Origin: GWF2-30-66 sp042576225
GTDB taxonomy: Bacteria; Babelota; Babeliae; Babelales; Vermiphilaceae
Assembly (NCBI GenBank): GCA_042576225.1
Contig: JBHPCA010000030.1
Coordinates: 1 to 16,371, forward strand
Reading direction: 5' to 3'
Length of the DNA stretch: 16,371 nucleotides
Position numbers and translations under genes: made by a program. Of this stretch, positions 1 through 6,211 are shown in pieces; position 1 is the stretch's first letter, and each line of letters begins with the position of its first letter. Under the pieces are notes generated by a model. It worked only from the letters and a program-made list of their open reading frames with translations. It did no database searches and was not told the origin of the DNA.

Positions 1-894
1 TGGAATATTTTTAATTTTTGGAAAAAAAAGAGCCCAGTAAAGACGAGTTCTGTTAGTAAGAACAAAGCTTTGACGTTAGTTTACGGGATCGTATTACTTC
101 AAATATCTATTATGGCTTTATATTTTTTTATTAGGAGAAGAGGCAATAATGGTGGCTCTAGACCTAGGCCAAATAGAGGTGAGAGGTTGTCTGACTTAAG
201 ACCAGCTTGCAGAGAAAATGATCTTGATAAGGTTAAAAGAATTCTCGGGAATGTTACTCTTCGAGAAGCAGATCCGATAGATGATGGAGGAGTTGTCAGC
301 TTTGGAGAGCGAAATAACGATCATCTTCAATTAAGAGGTGGCGGAGATTTATATGGACAATCTATACTTGATGTAGTTTGCGAAAGAGGCCACGATGAAA
401 TTTTTAAAGTATTGGTAAGAAAAGAGGTTTCATCTGGTATTGATTATGAAAAAAGACTTTGTAAAAACCCAATTCATGTTGCGTGCTCTCATGGTAGAGT
501 AGAGCTTGTAAGATGGCTGGTGGAAGAAATGAATTTTGATGTTAACGTAAAAGGTATAGGTGGTTTTACATCACTTCATAAGGCGATTGAAAATGGGCAT
601 TTAGAAATAGTGAGATATTTGATTTCTAAAGATGCAAATATTAATGTACGAGCAAAAGAAACATGTAAAAAATATAAAAACATGCTTCCGTTGGATATGG
701 CTCGCCAAAAAGGGAATAAAGAGATTGTGCAGGAGTTGTTAAAGCATAACGGCAATGTGCTCAATGCGCCCAAAGATAAGATTAAGCAATCCAAAGAGAA
801 GACGAAGCAAAAAGAAAAAAAACCAAAACTAGGGAATAAAAATAAAAGAAATAAATCAAAAACGATAGAAAAGTTTGTGAAAATTGTTAAATAG
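1..894 (+). CDS. Ankyrin-repeat membrane protein, first tandem copy (5' end outside window)
   Basis: The frame is open from base 1, and its first 55 bases are identical to bases 993-1047 inside the next gene, so the true start lies left of the window; the in-frame TTG at 70 is not a start. Of 297 visible residues, the first stretch matches the paralogue's WNIFNFWKKKSPVKTSS segment. A hydrophobic helix follows (about visible residues 24-43), then IRRR. About five ankyrin-like units come next, at roughly visible residues 64-84, 120-145, 156-182, 190-215 and 229-254, with typical cores such as SLHKAIENGHLEIVRYLIS. The tail is very Lys-rich. Ankyrin repeats bind proteins; the partner is unknown. 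The stop is 11 nt before the next GTG start, so the two are probably co-transcribed. It lacks two or three ankyrin units present in the second copy. The ankyrin call is firm; any role as a host effector is inference. Confidence 0.9.
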   Translation, partial: WNIFNFWKKKSPVKTSSVSKNKALTLVYGIVLLQISIMALYFFIRRRGNNGGSRPRPNRGERLSDLRPACRENDLDKVKRILGNVTLREADPIDDGGVVSFGERNNDHLQLRGGGDLYGQSILDVVCERGHDEIFKVLVRKEVSSGIDYEKRLCKNPIHVACSHGRVELVRWLVEEMNFDVNVKGIGGFTSLHKAIENGHLEIVRYLISKDANINVRAKETCKKYKNMLPLDMARQKGNKEIVQELLKHNGNVLNAPKDKIKQSKEKTKQKEKKPKLGNKNKRNKSKTIEKFVKIVK

Positions 895-905
895 TTGGAG
901 AACTC

Positions 906-2288
906 GTGAATATTCTTAAAAAGAAAATAATATCGCTATGTTTAGTTTTTTCCATAAGTGCAGGTTCTGTTTCCACCTGTAGTGGATTTAGCTGGAATAT
1001 TTTTAATTTTTGGAAAAAAAAGAGCCCAGTAAAGACGAGTTCTGTTAATAAGAATATAGTTTTGACGTTCACTTTCGGGATCTTATTTTTTCAAATATTT
1101 ACTATGGCCTTATCTATTTTTCTTAGGCGAAGAAGAAATAATGGTGGATCTGATGAGAGAGAGCCGGGGCTTCCTGACTTAAGGCCAGCTTGCGGAGAAA
1201 ATGATCTTGGCAAAGTTAAAAGAATTCTTGATAAGAATAAAGAAGATACTTGTATAAATATTTTTATATCGTCAACGGGCACAGAACATGAGAAATCTGT
1301 TTTATGGGAAGCTTGTGAAAATGGAAATCTAGAACTTGTTAGACTTCTGGTTGATGCAGTAAATTTAGAAAGAAGGGGAAGTGTAAGTGGATTAAGAGGC
1401 TCTGCTGCTTTGCTTGAACAATCTATACTCGATGTAGTTTGTGAAAGAGGGCACGATGAGATTTTTAAAGTGCTAGTGAGAAAAGAAGTTTCATCTGGGA
1501 TTGACTATAAAGAACAGATGGCTAAGCACCCACTCCACGTTGCGTGTGCTCATGGAAAAATGGAGCTTGTAAGATGGCTTGTAGAAGAAATGAACTTTGA
1601 TGTTAACGAGACGGACAGAAGGGCGTTTAGATTTACAGCACTTCATAAGGCAAGTGAAAATGGGCATTTAGAAATAGTAAGGTATTTGATCTCTAGAGGC
1701 GCAAATCCCAGGTCAAACCAAGTAAGACTTCCAAGATATTCTCGAGCACTGCCGGTACATTTGGCTTGTGAAAATGGACACTTAGACGTTGTGAAATACT
1801 TTGTAGAAGAATGTGGTATTGAAGTTGATGCCATAGACCTTAATGGGTGCTCATTAATTTTTTATGCGTGCAAGAGTAATAATCTGGATCTTATTAAATG
1901 GTTGGCACCTAGGTGCAAGGCATTAATTAACAAAAAAGCTTGGGACGTAAAATTTGAAAAAACGGGTACAAGGTCTTTTCCTGGTTTAAGATGGATAAGC
2001 GATAAAAGAGAGGAAATTCTGAGTTCGACCCCACTTGATATGGCTCGACAAAAAGGAAACAACAGTATTGTGCAAGAGTTGTTGAAGCATGGGGGTAATG
2101 TTCTCAATGTACCTAAAGAGAAGATTAAGCAACCCAAAGAGAAGACGAAACAAAAAGAAAAAAAGCCAAAACTGGGGAAGAAAAAGAAACAAAAAAAATC
2201 AAAAATAAATTTAAAAGATTTGAATAACTTGAGAATGAAGCGCAAACAGCAGGAATTGAGCAAGAAGGGTGATAAAAAAGTTATTTAA
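906..2288 (+). CDS. Ankyrin-repeat membrane protein, second tandem copy
   Basis: This is a complete 460-aa protein. The GTG start at 906 has GGAG at 897-900. Residues 1-25 look like a signal peptide (KKK, hydrophobic core, then SAGSVSTCSG). Residues 50-72 form a second hydrophobic helix followed by RRRR (74-77). About eight ankyrin-like units follow, near 90-110, 131-156, 172-200, 208-235, 243-268, 282-310, 314-340 and 374-402; the clearest read LHKASENGHLEIVRYLISRG and VHLACENGHLDVVKYFVEE. The tail (403-460) is Lys/Gln-rich and basic. Compared with the first copy it has an extra unit near 131-156 and extra units from about 282-370. If the signal peptide is cleaved, the positive-inside rule puts the ankyrin domain on the cytoplasmic side; if not, the topology changes. 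Proteins of this type are frequent in intracellular or host-associated bacteria. Binding partner and function cannot be told from sequence. Confidence 0.93.
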   Translation: MNILKKKIISLCLVFSISAGSVSTCSGFSWNIFNFWKKKSPVKTSSVNKNIVLTFTFGILFFQIFTMALSIFLRRRRNNGGSDEREPGLPDLRPACGENDLGKVKRILDKNKEDTCINIFISSTGTEHEKSVLWEACENGNLELVRLLVDAVNLERRGSVSGLRGSAALLEQSILDVVCERGHDEIFKVLVRKEVSSGIDYKEQMAKHPLHVACAHGKMELVRWLVEEMNFDVNETDRRAFRFTALHKASENGHLEIVRYLISRGANPRSNQVRLPRYSRALPVHLACENGHLDVVKYFVEECGIEVDAIDLNGCSLIFYACKSNNLDLIKWLAPRCKALINKKAWDVKFEKTGTRSFPGLRWISDKREEILSSTPLDMARQKGNNSIVQELLKHGGNVLNVPKEKIKQPKEKTKQKEKKPKLGKKKKQKKSKINLKDLNNLRMKRKQQELSKKGDKKVI

Positions 2289-2360
2289 CGGGAACTCGAG
2301 ATTTGAAATACTTTAAAAGGTAACAAAATAAGGGCTCTTATGCAGGCAAAAAAACTTACC

Positions 2361-2520
2361 ACCCCGCCCTCCCTGAGCTTGACGAAGGGTTTATATTAGT
2401 TTTTATAATATATTTATTGGATGAGAAAATTAGCTGTAAAGAGTTTTTAGCAACCTCTTTTAGAAAAAATAAGCTTTTAATTTAATATAAACCCTTCGTC
2501 AAGCTCAGGGAGAGCGGGGG
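2361..2520. repeat. Long inverted-repeat element with REP-like core
   Basis: Bases 2371-2398 are the exact reverse complement of 2483-2510 (28 bp). The match continues imperfectly outward through C-rich 2362-2370 and G-rich 2511-2520, for arms of about 37 bp around an 84-nt AT-rich centre. The core reads CCCTTCGTCAAGCTCAGGG in the right arm. Similar CCTTCG(A/T)CAAGCTCAGG repeats are common dispersed elements in many environmental bacterial genomes. The structure could be a MITE- or REP-type element. As RNA it would fold into a long hairpin downstream of the ankyrin genes, but no T-tract follows, so it is not a standard terminator. No transposase lies in the window. Confidence 0.85.
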
Positions 2521-2661
2521 GGAGAGCCTCTTCTGGCAGATGAATCCCAAAAATTCTGAATTATTGGATTCGTGTTATATAGGTTTTGTTTTTGATGAAT
2601 ATTCCCAAGTAAGAATTAAAAGTTTAATCTGACAGTTCTTTGTTTTAAAGGAATAAATCAA

Positions 2662-2709
2662 GTCCTTCGACCCTTCGTCAGGCTCAGGATCAGGATGAGC
2701 GGGGGGGGA
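2662..2709. repeat. Third copy of the REP-like repeat
   Basis: Bases 2671-2688 read CCCTTCGTCAGGCTCAGG, one base different from the right-arm core at 2491-2508. They are followed by a short ATCAGGATGAGC stretch and a run of G at 2701-2708, as the right arm is followed by GAGC plus a G-run. A truncated TCCTTCGA precedes it. The shared core plus GAGCGGGG module shows the same repeat family. This copy is in the orientation of the right arm and has no partner arm nearby. Confidence 0.8.
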
Positions 2710-2760
2710 TATTTGTTGTGAAAAATGATGCGTTCTTTAGGTCGGGTTTATGTTAATTTG

Positions 2761-2800
2761 TATAATTTTATCTCGCTATTATTGGCTTTTTCTTTATAAT
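2761..2800 (+). promoter_or_regulatory. Possible murJ promoter elements
   Basis: Two perfect TATAAT hexamers, at 2761-2766 and 2795-2800, lie 75-110 nt before the murJ start. Neither has a good TTGACA at the expected 16-18 nt distance, and the region is AT-rich, so chance matches are possible. Confidence 0.3.
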
Positions 2801-2873
2801 AGTGGTAGTTTGCGAGAAATAATCGCACGTTTTTCTATTTGACTTGCAGGGGTTTTGAGCAAAGAGGGCATTC

Positions 2874-4481
2874 GTGAAAAAGAGCACTAAAAAGAATATA
2901 GATAGCAAAAGTGCAGGCGTCATGCACAAAAAGTCTATTATACAAAAAACTATTGAAATTGGCGGCTTTACAATGCTGAGTCGAGTTTTGGGCATAGCAA
3001 GAGAGGTGTTGCTTTTTAGGTTTTTGGGTGGTGCTGGCGCAATGAGTGATGCCTTTAAAGTTGCCTATACTATACCAAATTCATTTCGTAAAATTTTCGC
3101 AGAAGGAGCTCTTTCTGCAGCAATGGTTCCAGCTGTTGTTTCAAAAGTCAGAGACGGGAATAGGGACGGAGTAAACAGTCTCATGTCATTGGCTTTTATT
3201 GTTTTTGAGATGATTGTTTTAGCACTTTGTTTTATTATAATTTGGCATGCAGAAAGTGTTGTGTCTTTTATTGCGCCTGGTTTTAATATAGATCAAGTTG
3301 CCAATACAGCACGGTGGTTAAAAATTCTTATGCCATTTATATTTTTTCTTTCTTCAAGTGCCTTACTAGCAAGTGTTTTACAGTCTGTGAGTAGATTTTT
3401 TGTTCCTGCTATTTCTCCTGCTTTGTTAAATGTTGTTTTTGTTGCTTCTTTGTTGGCATGCTTAAAGTTTTCTTTTCCAGTTGATTATTTATGTTATTTT
3501 ATTTTGTTTGGTGGTTTTTTACAATTGATTTTCCATGCGATAGCTTATTTTCGAGCGAAATTTTCTTTTCGTAAGATTGATAGAGAAGCGGTGAAGTCTT
3601 TTGTGTCTGTTTTTATAAGATTTTTGCCTTGTTTATTGAGTATGGGTATTGTAGAGATTAGTTTATTTATTGATACAAGGTTTGCTTCTTATTTGACAAA
3701 GGGCTCTGTGTCACTCATAAAATTATCAAACCGATTTATGGGGATCCCTCTTGGGGTATTTGCTGTCGCCTTGTCTACTATTTTGTTGCCGCATTTTTCT
3801 AGGATAAGAATTTATGCCCCCAAAAGAATGAGTTTTTATTTACTTGAGGGAGCAAAATTTGTTTTTTGGGTATTGTTGCCAGTGGCAGTGGTAATGGGGT
3901 TTTTATCAGAAGATATTCTTCGGGCCTTTCTATATCTTACTGGCAATCTAAGAATAGAACAGGTTTCAGAGGGTAGTACTATTTTACAGGCATTTTTGAT
4001 TGGTTTGGTATTTTTTTCTTTTAATAAAATATTGCTCAATATTTACTATGCTTTTAGAAATACTTGGGTGCCTACTATTATTATGATTTTTGCTACAGTT
4101 GTTAACTATTTTTTAAACTTATTGTTAATGAAAATATTGTTAGCAACGGGGATTGCCTTAGCCACTACAATTTCAGCAACGATCCAAACTGTTTTGTTTT
4201 TAATTTTTTTATATGTAGTATTCGGTATTCGTTTTCATATCGTAAAATTTATGAAGTTTTTTTTGCATTACTTGTTTCAGCTAATTTCTGTTTTTTCGAT
4301 AATTTTTCTAGCTTATAAAGTTGTTATGAGTTTTGTATATCAGTTGTCGAATTATTGGATGTGTTTTTTTACAAAAGGTTTTGGCGTCTGGTTATGGGCT
4401 ATGCCATTAAGCATGCTAACTGTTTTGCTGATTTATTACACAAGAAAGATTTTTAGAGTAAAGTTATATTTTCTTGATTAA
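2874..4481 (+). CDS. murJ: Lipid II flippase MurJ (MviN family)
   Basis: This 535-aa, strongly hydrophobic, multi-helix protein is close to the usual MurJ length (about 510-530 aa). MurJ moves lipid-linked peptidoglycan precursor (lipid II) across the inner membrane. The N-terminal family signature is clear: SRVLGIAREVLLFRFLG (36-52), then DAFKVAYTIPNSFRKIFAEG (59-78) with ALSAAMVP after it. A second conserved block, SNRFMGIPLGVFAVAL (285-300), contains Arg287, which aligns with the essential cavity arginine (Arg270) of E. coli MurJ. The GTG start at 2874 is supported by AGAGG at 2863-2867; a 20-residue Lys/Ser-rich cytosolic leader precedes helix 1. An alternative ATG lies at codon 17 but lacks a good ribosome site. 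The Nudix gene follows after 14 nt, so they are likely one transcript. Its presence implies that this organism makes peptidoglycan. Confidence 0.95.
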   Translation: MKKSTKKNIDSKSAGVMHKKSIIQKTIEIGGFTMLSRVLGIAREVLLFRFLGGAGAMSDAFKVAYTIPNSFRKIFAEGALSAAMVPAVVSKVRDGNRDGVNSLMSLAFIVFEMIVLALCFIIIWHAESVVSFIAPGFNIDQVANTARWLKILMPFIFFLSSSALLASVLQSVSRFFVPAISPALLNVVFVASLLACLKFSFPVDYLCYFILFGGFLQLIFHAIAYFRAKFSFRKIDREAVKSFVSVFIRFLPCLLSMGIVEISLFIDTRFASYLTKGSVSLIKLSNRFMGIPLGVFAVALSTILLPHFSRIRIYAPKRMSFYLLEGAKFVFWVLLPVAVVMGFLSEDILRAFLYLTGNLRIEQVSEGSTILQAFLIGLVFFSFNKILLNIYYAFRNTWVPTIIMIFATVVNYFLNLLLMKILLATGIALATTISATIQTVLFLIFLYVVFGIRFHIVKFMKFFLHYLFQLISVFSIIFLAYKVVMSFVYQLSNYWMCFFTKGFGVWLWAMPLSMLTVLLIYYTRKIFRVKLYFLD

Positions 4482-4495
4482 ATCGGGATTTTTTT

Positions 4496-4927
4496 ATGAA
4501 GTTGTTATTTTCTGCGGGTGTTGTTGTTTACTTTAAACGAAAAGATAAAATGGAGTATCTGTTGCTCAATTATGCACAGGGCCACTGGGGTTTTCCTAAA
4601 GGTAAGATTGAAAAGGGTGAGGAGAAGTTGGAGGCTGCAACGCGTGAATTGTATGAAGAGGCTAAGTTGAAAGTAGAAATACATGATGGGTTTGAGCACA
4701 GCTTTGAATATTTTTTTAAAGACAAAGAAGGCGAGCTTGCCAAAAAGAAGGCGTATTTCTTTGTAGGTAAATCTAAAACGAAGCATGTGGCACTTTCTCA
4801 TGAGCATGTTGGATTTGAGTGGCTTTCGTATGATGATGCTATCCAAAAGCTTACGTATGACAATGCCAAAGAGCTTCTTGGAAAAGTGAAAAAGTTTTTG
4901 GATAAAATTTACGATCTGAGTAAATAG
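4496..4927 (+). CDS. Nudix hydrolase, Ap4A-hydrolase (NUDT2)-like
   Basis: This 143-aa protein has a Nudix box at residues 36-58. It runs G36-x5-E42-x7-R50-E51-L-Y-E54-E55-A-K57-L58, so the metal-binding REx2EE core is intact. The usual Gly before the last hydrophobic residue is Lys57. The WGFPKGKIEKGE segment and the later LSHEHVGFEWLSYDDA segment (residues about 100-115) resemble NUDT2-type bis(5'-nucleosyl) tetraphosphatases. These cleave Ap4A to ATP and AMP and limit stress dinucleotides in the cytoplasm. The ATG at 4496 has GGGA at 4485-4488. It follows murJ by 14 nt and is probably co-transcribed. Its stop is only 6 nt from the stop of the convergent gene, and no terminator is visible between them. 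Part of its 3' end is repeated at 5480-5515. Substrate is inferred from family resemblance only; RppH-like mRNA decapping is an alternative. Confidence 0.9.
   Translation: MKLLFSAGVVVYFKRKDKMEYLLLNYAQGHWGFPKGKIEKGEEKLEAATRELYEEAKLKVEIHDGFEHSFEYFFKDKEGELAKKKAYFFVGKSKTKHVALSHEHVGFEWLSYDDAIQKLTYDNAKELLGKVKKFLDKIYDLSK
4867..4902 (+). repeat. Direct repeat, copy A (inside Nudix 3' end)
   Basis: These 36 nt encode KELLGKVKKFLD at the end of the Nudix protein and match 5480-5515 at 33 of 36 positions, 613 nt apart in the same orientation. Confidence 0.8.
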
Positions 4928-4933
4928 CCAATA

Positions 4934-5392
4934 TTATTTCCACAATAAAGATCCAAATATTACCATTATTACCACAGTAAAGATCGCAAGGCCAGCGATA
5001 GTGTATAATTGATCTTTTTTTTCGATTCTTGTGCGTCTTTTGTCAGTTTGTATGATAGATTGCATGCAATTTATACTCTCTTTTTCATCGCCATATAAAA
5101 TCGTATCTATCTTGTCCGTGTTAAGTAAAGAAGGGCGCGAAACACCATCGCCAGTAAACAAATCAATTATGTTATTTTTAAACTGATATTCACTAAAGTG
5201 TTTTTTTAGTATTTTGAGATTCTTTTTATAAGATTTGCTCTTGTCTTTGTTAAAACTATAAATTTTTTTCAAGCAATATTTTATTCCTTTATCTGTTTTT
5301 TTAATTTTGGGTTTTTTTGTTTTCATGCAAAATAAATTAAGTGGTTGAAAAATTAGAGACATGACAAGGAAAAAAGATATTTGTTTTTTCAT
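4934..5392 (-). CDS. Small exported or membrane protein of unknown function
   Basis: I do not recognise this 152-aa protein. Residues 1-22 resemble a signal peptide or membrane anchor (MKKQ, then ISFFLVMSLIFQPLNLF). The middle is very Lys-rich and hydrophilic. Residues about 130-150 form a clear C-terminal membrane helix (IAGLAIFTVVIMVIFGSLL). The ATG at 5392 is preceded by AAAAGGG (about 5398-5404), a good ribosome site. There is no proper lipobox at Cys22, since Leu-Phe precede it. A tail-anchored or twice-anchored envelope protein with a periplasmic basic loop is plausible. It lies between two copies of a 36-nt piece of the Nudix gene and may have arrived as a small insertion. It is downstream of the tRNA on the same strand and could be read from the tRNA promoter, as no terminator is seen between them. 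Confidence 0.7.
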   Translation of the reverse strand: MKKQISFFLVMSLIFQPLNLFCMKTKKPKIKKTDKGIKYCLKKIYSFNKDKSKSYKKNLKILKKHFSEYQFKNNIIDLFTGDGVSRPSLLNTDKIDTILYGDEKESINCMQSIIQTDKRRTRIEKKDQLYTIAGLAIFTVVIMVIFGSLLWK

Positions 5393-5479
5393 TTCAAAGC
5401 CCTTTTGAAGTTAACTTTTAAAAAAGTAGTTTGTATATTTTTTTTTCAAGGGTAGCTTACAGGTTTTGGATTTAACTTG

Positions 5480-5515
5480 CAAGGAGCTTCTTGTAAACGT
5501 GAAAAAGTTTTTGGA
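5480..5515 (+). pseudogene. Remnant copy of the Nudix 3' end (direct repeat, copy B)
   Basis: The sequence matches 4867-4902 at 33 of 36 positions and keeps the reading frame, giving KELLVNVKKFLE against KELLGKVKKFLD in the intact gene. It has no start of its own and runs in frame through the antisense of the tRNA. It ends 13 nt from the tRNA 3' end. The simplest reading is a leftover of an earlier Nudix 3' end that once lay beside the tRNA before the DNA with the 152-aa gene came between them; a local duplication is the alternative. Confidence 0.65.
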
Positions 5516-5528
5516 AATGGTAGGAATT

Positions 5529-5605
<77 letters not shown>

Positions 5606-5653
5606 ATCAATTTTTTATTTCAAGAAATCTTTCAAATAACCTCTACACTGTTA

Positions 5654-5681
5654 ATAATACCTGAATTAGTAGCTTTGTCAA
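5654..5681 (-). promoter_or_regulatory. Sigma70-type promoter of tRNA-fMet
   Basis: On the minus strand a perfect TTGACA (5681-5676) and TATTAT (5659-5654, 5 of 6 to consensus) are 16 nt apart. The transcription start would be near 5647, about 42 nt before the mature tRNA. This is the strongest promoter match in the window, as expected for a stable RNA gene. Confidence 0.7.
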
Positions 5682-5749
5682 ACTTAAATCACGAAAAAAG
5701 CAAATAAAGTAAAAGGTTTTTGGCTAAGATAGTTAAGAAATTGCAATTG

Positions 5750-6166
5750 TCATATATCGCCGTGTATATTGTCACATAAAACTATAGCTGTAGCAACTTT
5801 TTTTGTATGAGTTATTGAAACTAGTGTTCTAAAGCCTGTTATAGGTTTTTTGTCATAATGTGTAAGAATATTTTCCCAGTTTACCTGTAATATTGGGTTG
5901 CCATTGCTCTCTTTGGAGACACATATATTTTGGCATACGGTGAAAAAGGGGATACTGTTACCCGGTAAAGCCTGGCTGAGTGCCTTGAAGAGCGCCTCTC
6001 TGACGGCAAAGCGGGCGGCAAATCGCTCAGCTGACTTTTGCTTGTTTGACAAGCAGTATGCAATTTCTGTCTTGCTAAATGTCTTTGCAAGTTTGTCATG
6101 CGGGTAGTCTGCCCATTGAGAGAATCTTTCTATTTCTATTGAGTCTATACCTATGCCTGATACCAT
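5750..6166 (-). CDS. acpS: Holo-[acyl-carrier-protein] synthase AcpS
   Basis: This enzyme moves the 4'-phosphopantetheine arm of CoA onto a serine of apo-acyl carrier protein, which activates fatty-acid synthesis in the cytosol. The protein is 138 aa from the ATG at 6166, near the family's usual 120-130. The N-terminal GIGIDSIEIERF contains the metal-binding Asp8. The helix ERFAARFAVREALFKAL (47-63) contains Glu57 and Lys61, matching the family's Mg-binding Glu and catalytic-site Lys. The C-terminal SITHTKKVATAIVL is the last family motif. I chose ATG 6166 because GGAG at 6176-6173 sits 6 nt before it; a longer reading from TTG 6178 would swallow that ribosome site. It lies 45 nt downstream of the comM-like gene on the same strand and is probably in its operon. 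Confidence 0.95.
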   Translation of the reverse strand: MVSGIGIDSIEIERFSQWADYPHDKLAKTFSKTEIAYCLSNKQKSAERFAARFAVREALFKALSQALPGNSIPFFTVCQNICVSKESNGNPILQVNWENILTHYDKKPITGFRTLVSITHTKKVATAIVLCDNIHGDI

Positions 6167-6211
6167 GAAATACTCCAATATTAAATACTCTTGAATATTT
6201 TGTATATTGTG

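Larger units (their letters stand above)
2289..2873. other. 585-nt intergenic region with repeat cluster
   Basis: There is no convincing gene here. The region holds three copies of a GC-rich repeat (entered separately) and, near its right end, possible promoter elements for murJ. The longest start-stop stretches are about 20 codons and have no recognisable content. Outside the repeats it is very AT-rich, so the GC-rich repeats stand out sharply. Confidence 0.8.

Noticed and set aside
70..72. TTG as the start of the first ankyrin gene
   Set aside because: The frame is open to base 1, and its upstream part is identical to coding sequence in the second copy, so the true start is outside the window.
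1862..2263. 133-codon minus-strand frame inside the second ankyrin gene
   Set aside because: Phe-rich antisense of the Lys-rich tail; a shadow without a ribosome site.
2371..2510. Long inverted repeat as a Rho-independent terminator for the ankyrin genes
   Set aside because: The loop is 84 nt and no T-tract follows the right arm, so it does not fit a standard terminator.
2361..2709. CRISPR array or insertion sequence in the repeat cluster
   Set aside because: Only three copies, two of them inverted, with irregular spacing and no cas or transposase gene.
4505..4846. 113-codon minus-strand frame over the Nudix gene
   Set aside because: The opposite strand carries a complete Nudix motif; this is its shadow.
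6167..6178. Longer acpS start at TTG 6178
   Set aside because: It would place the clear GGAG ribosome site inside the gene; ATG 6166 has ideal spacing.
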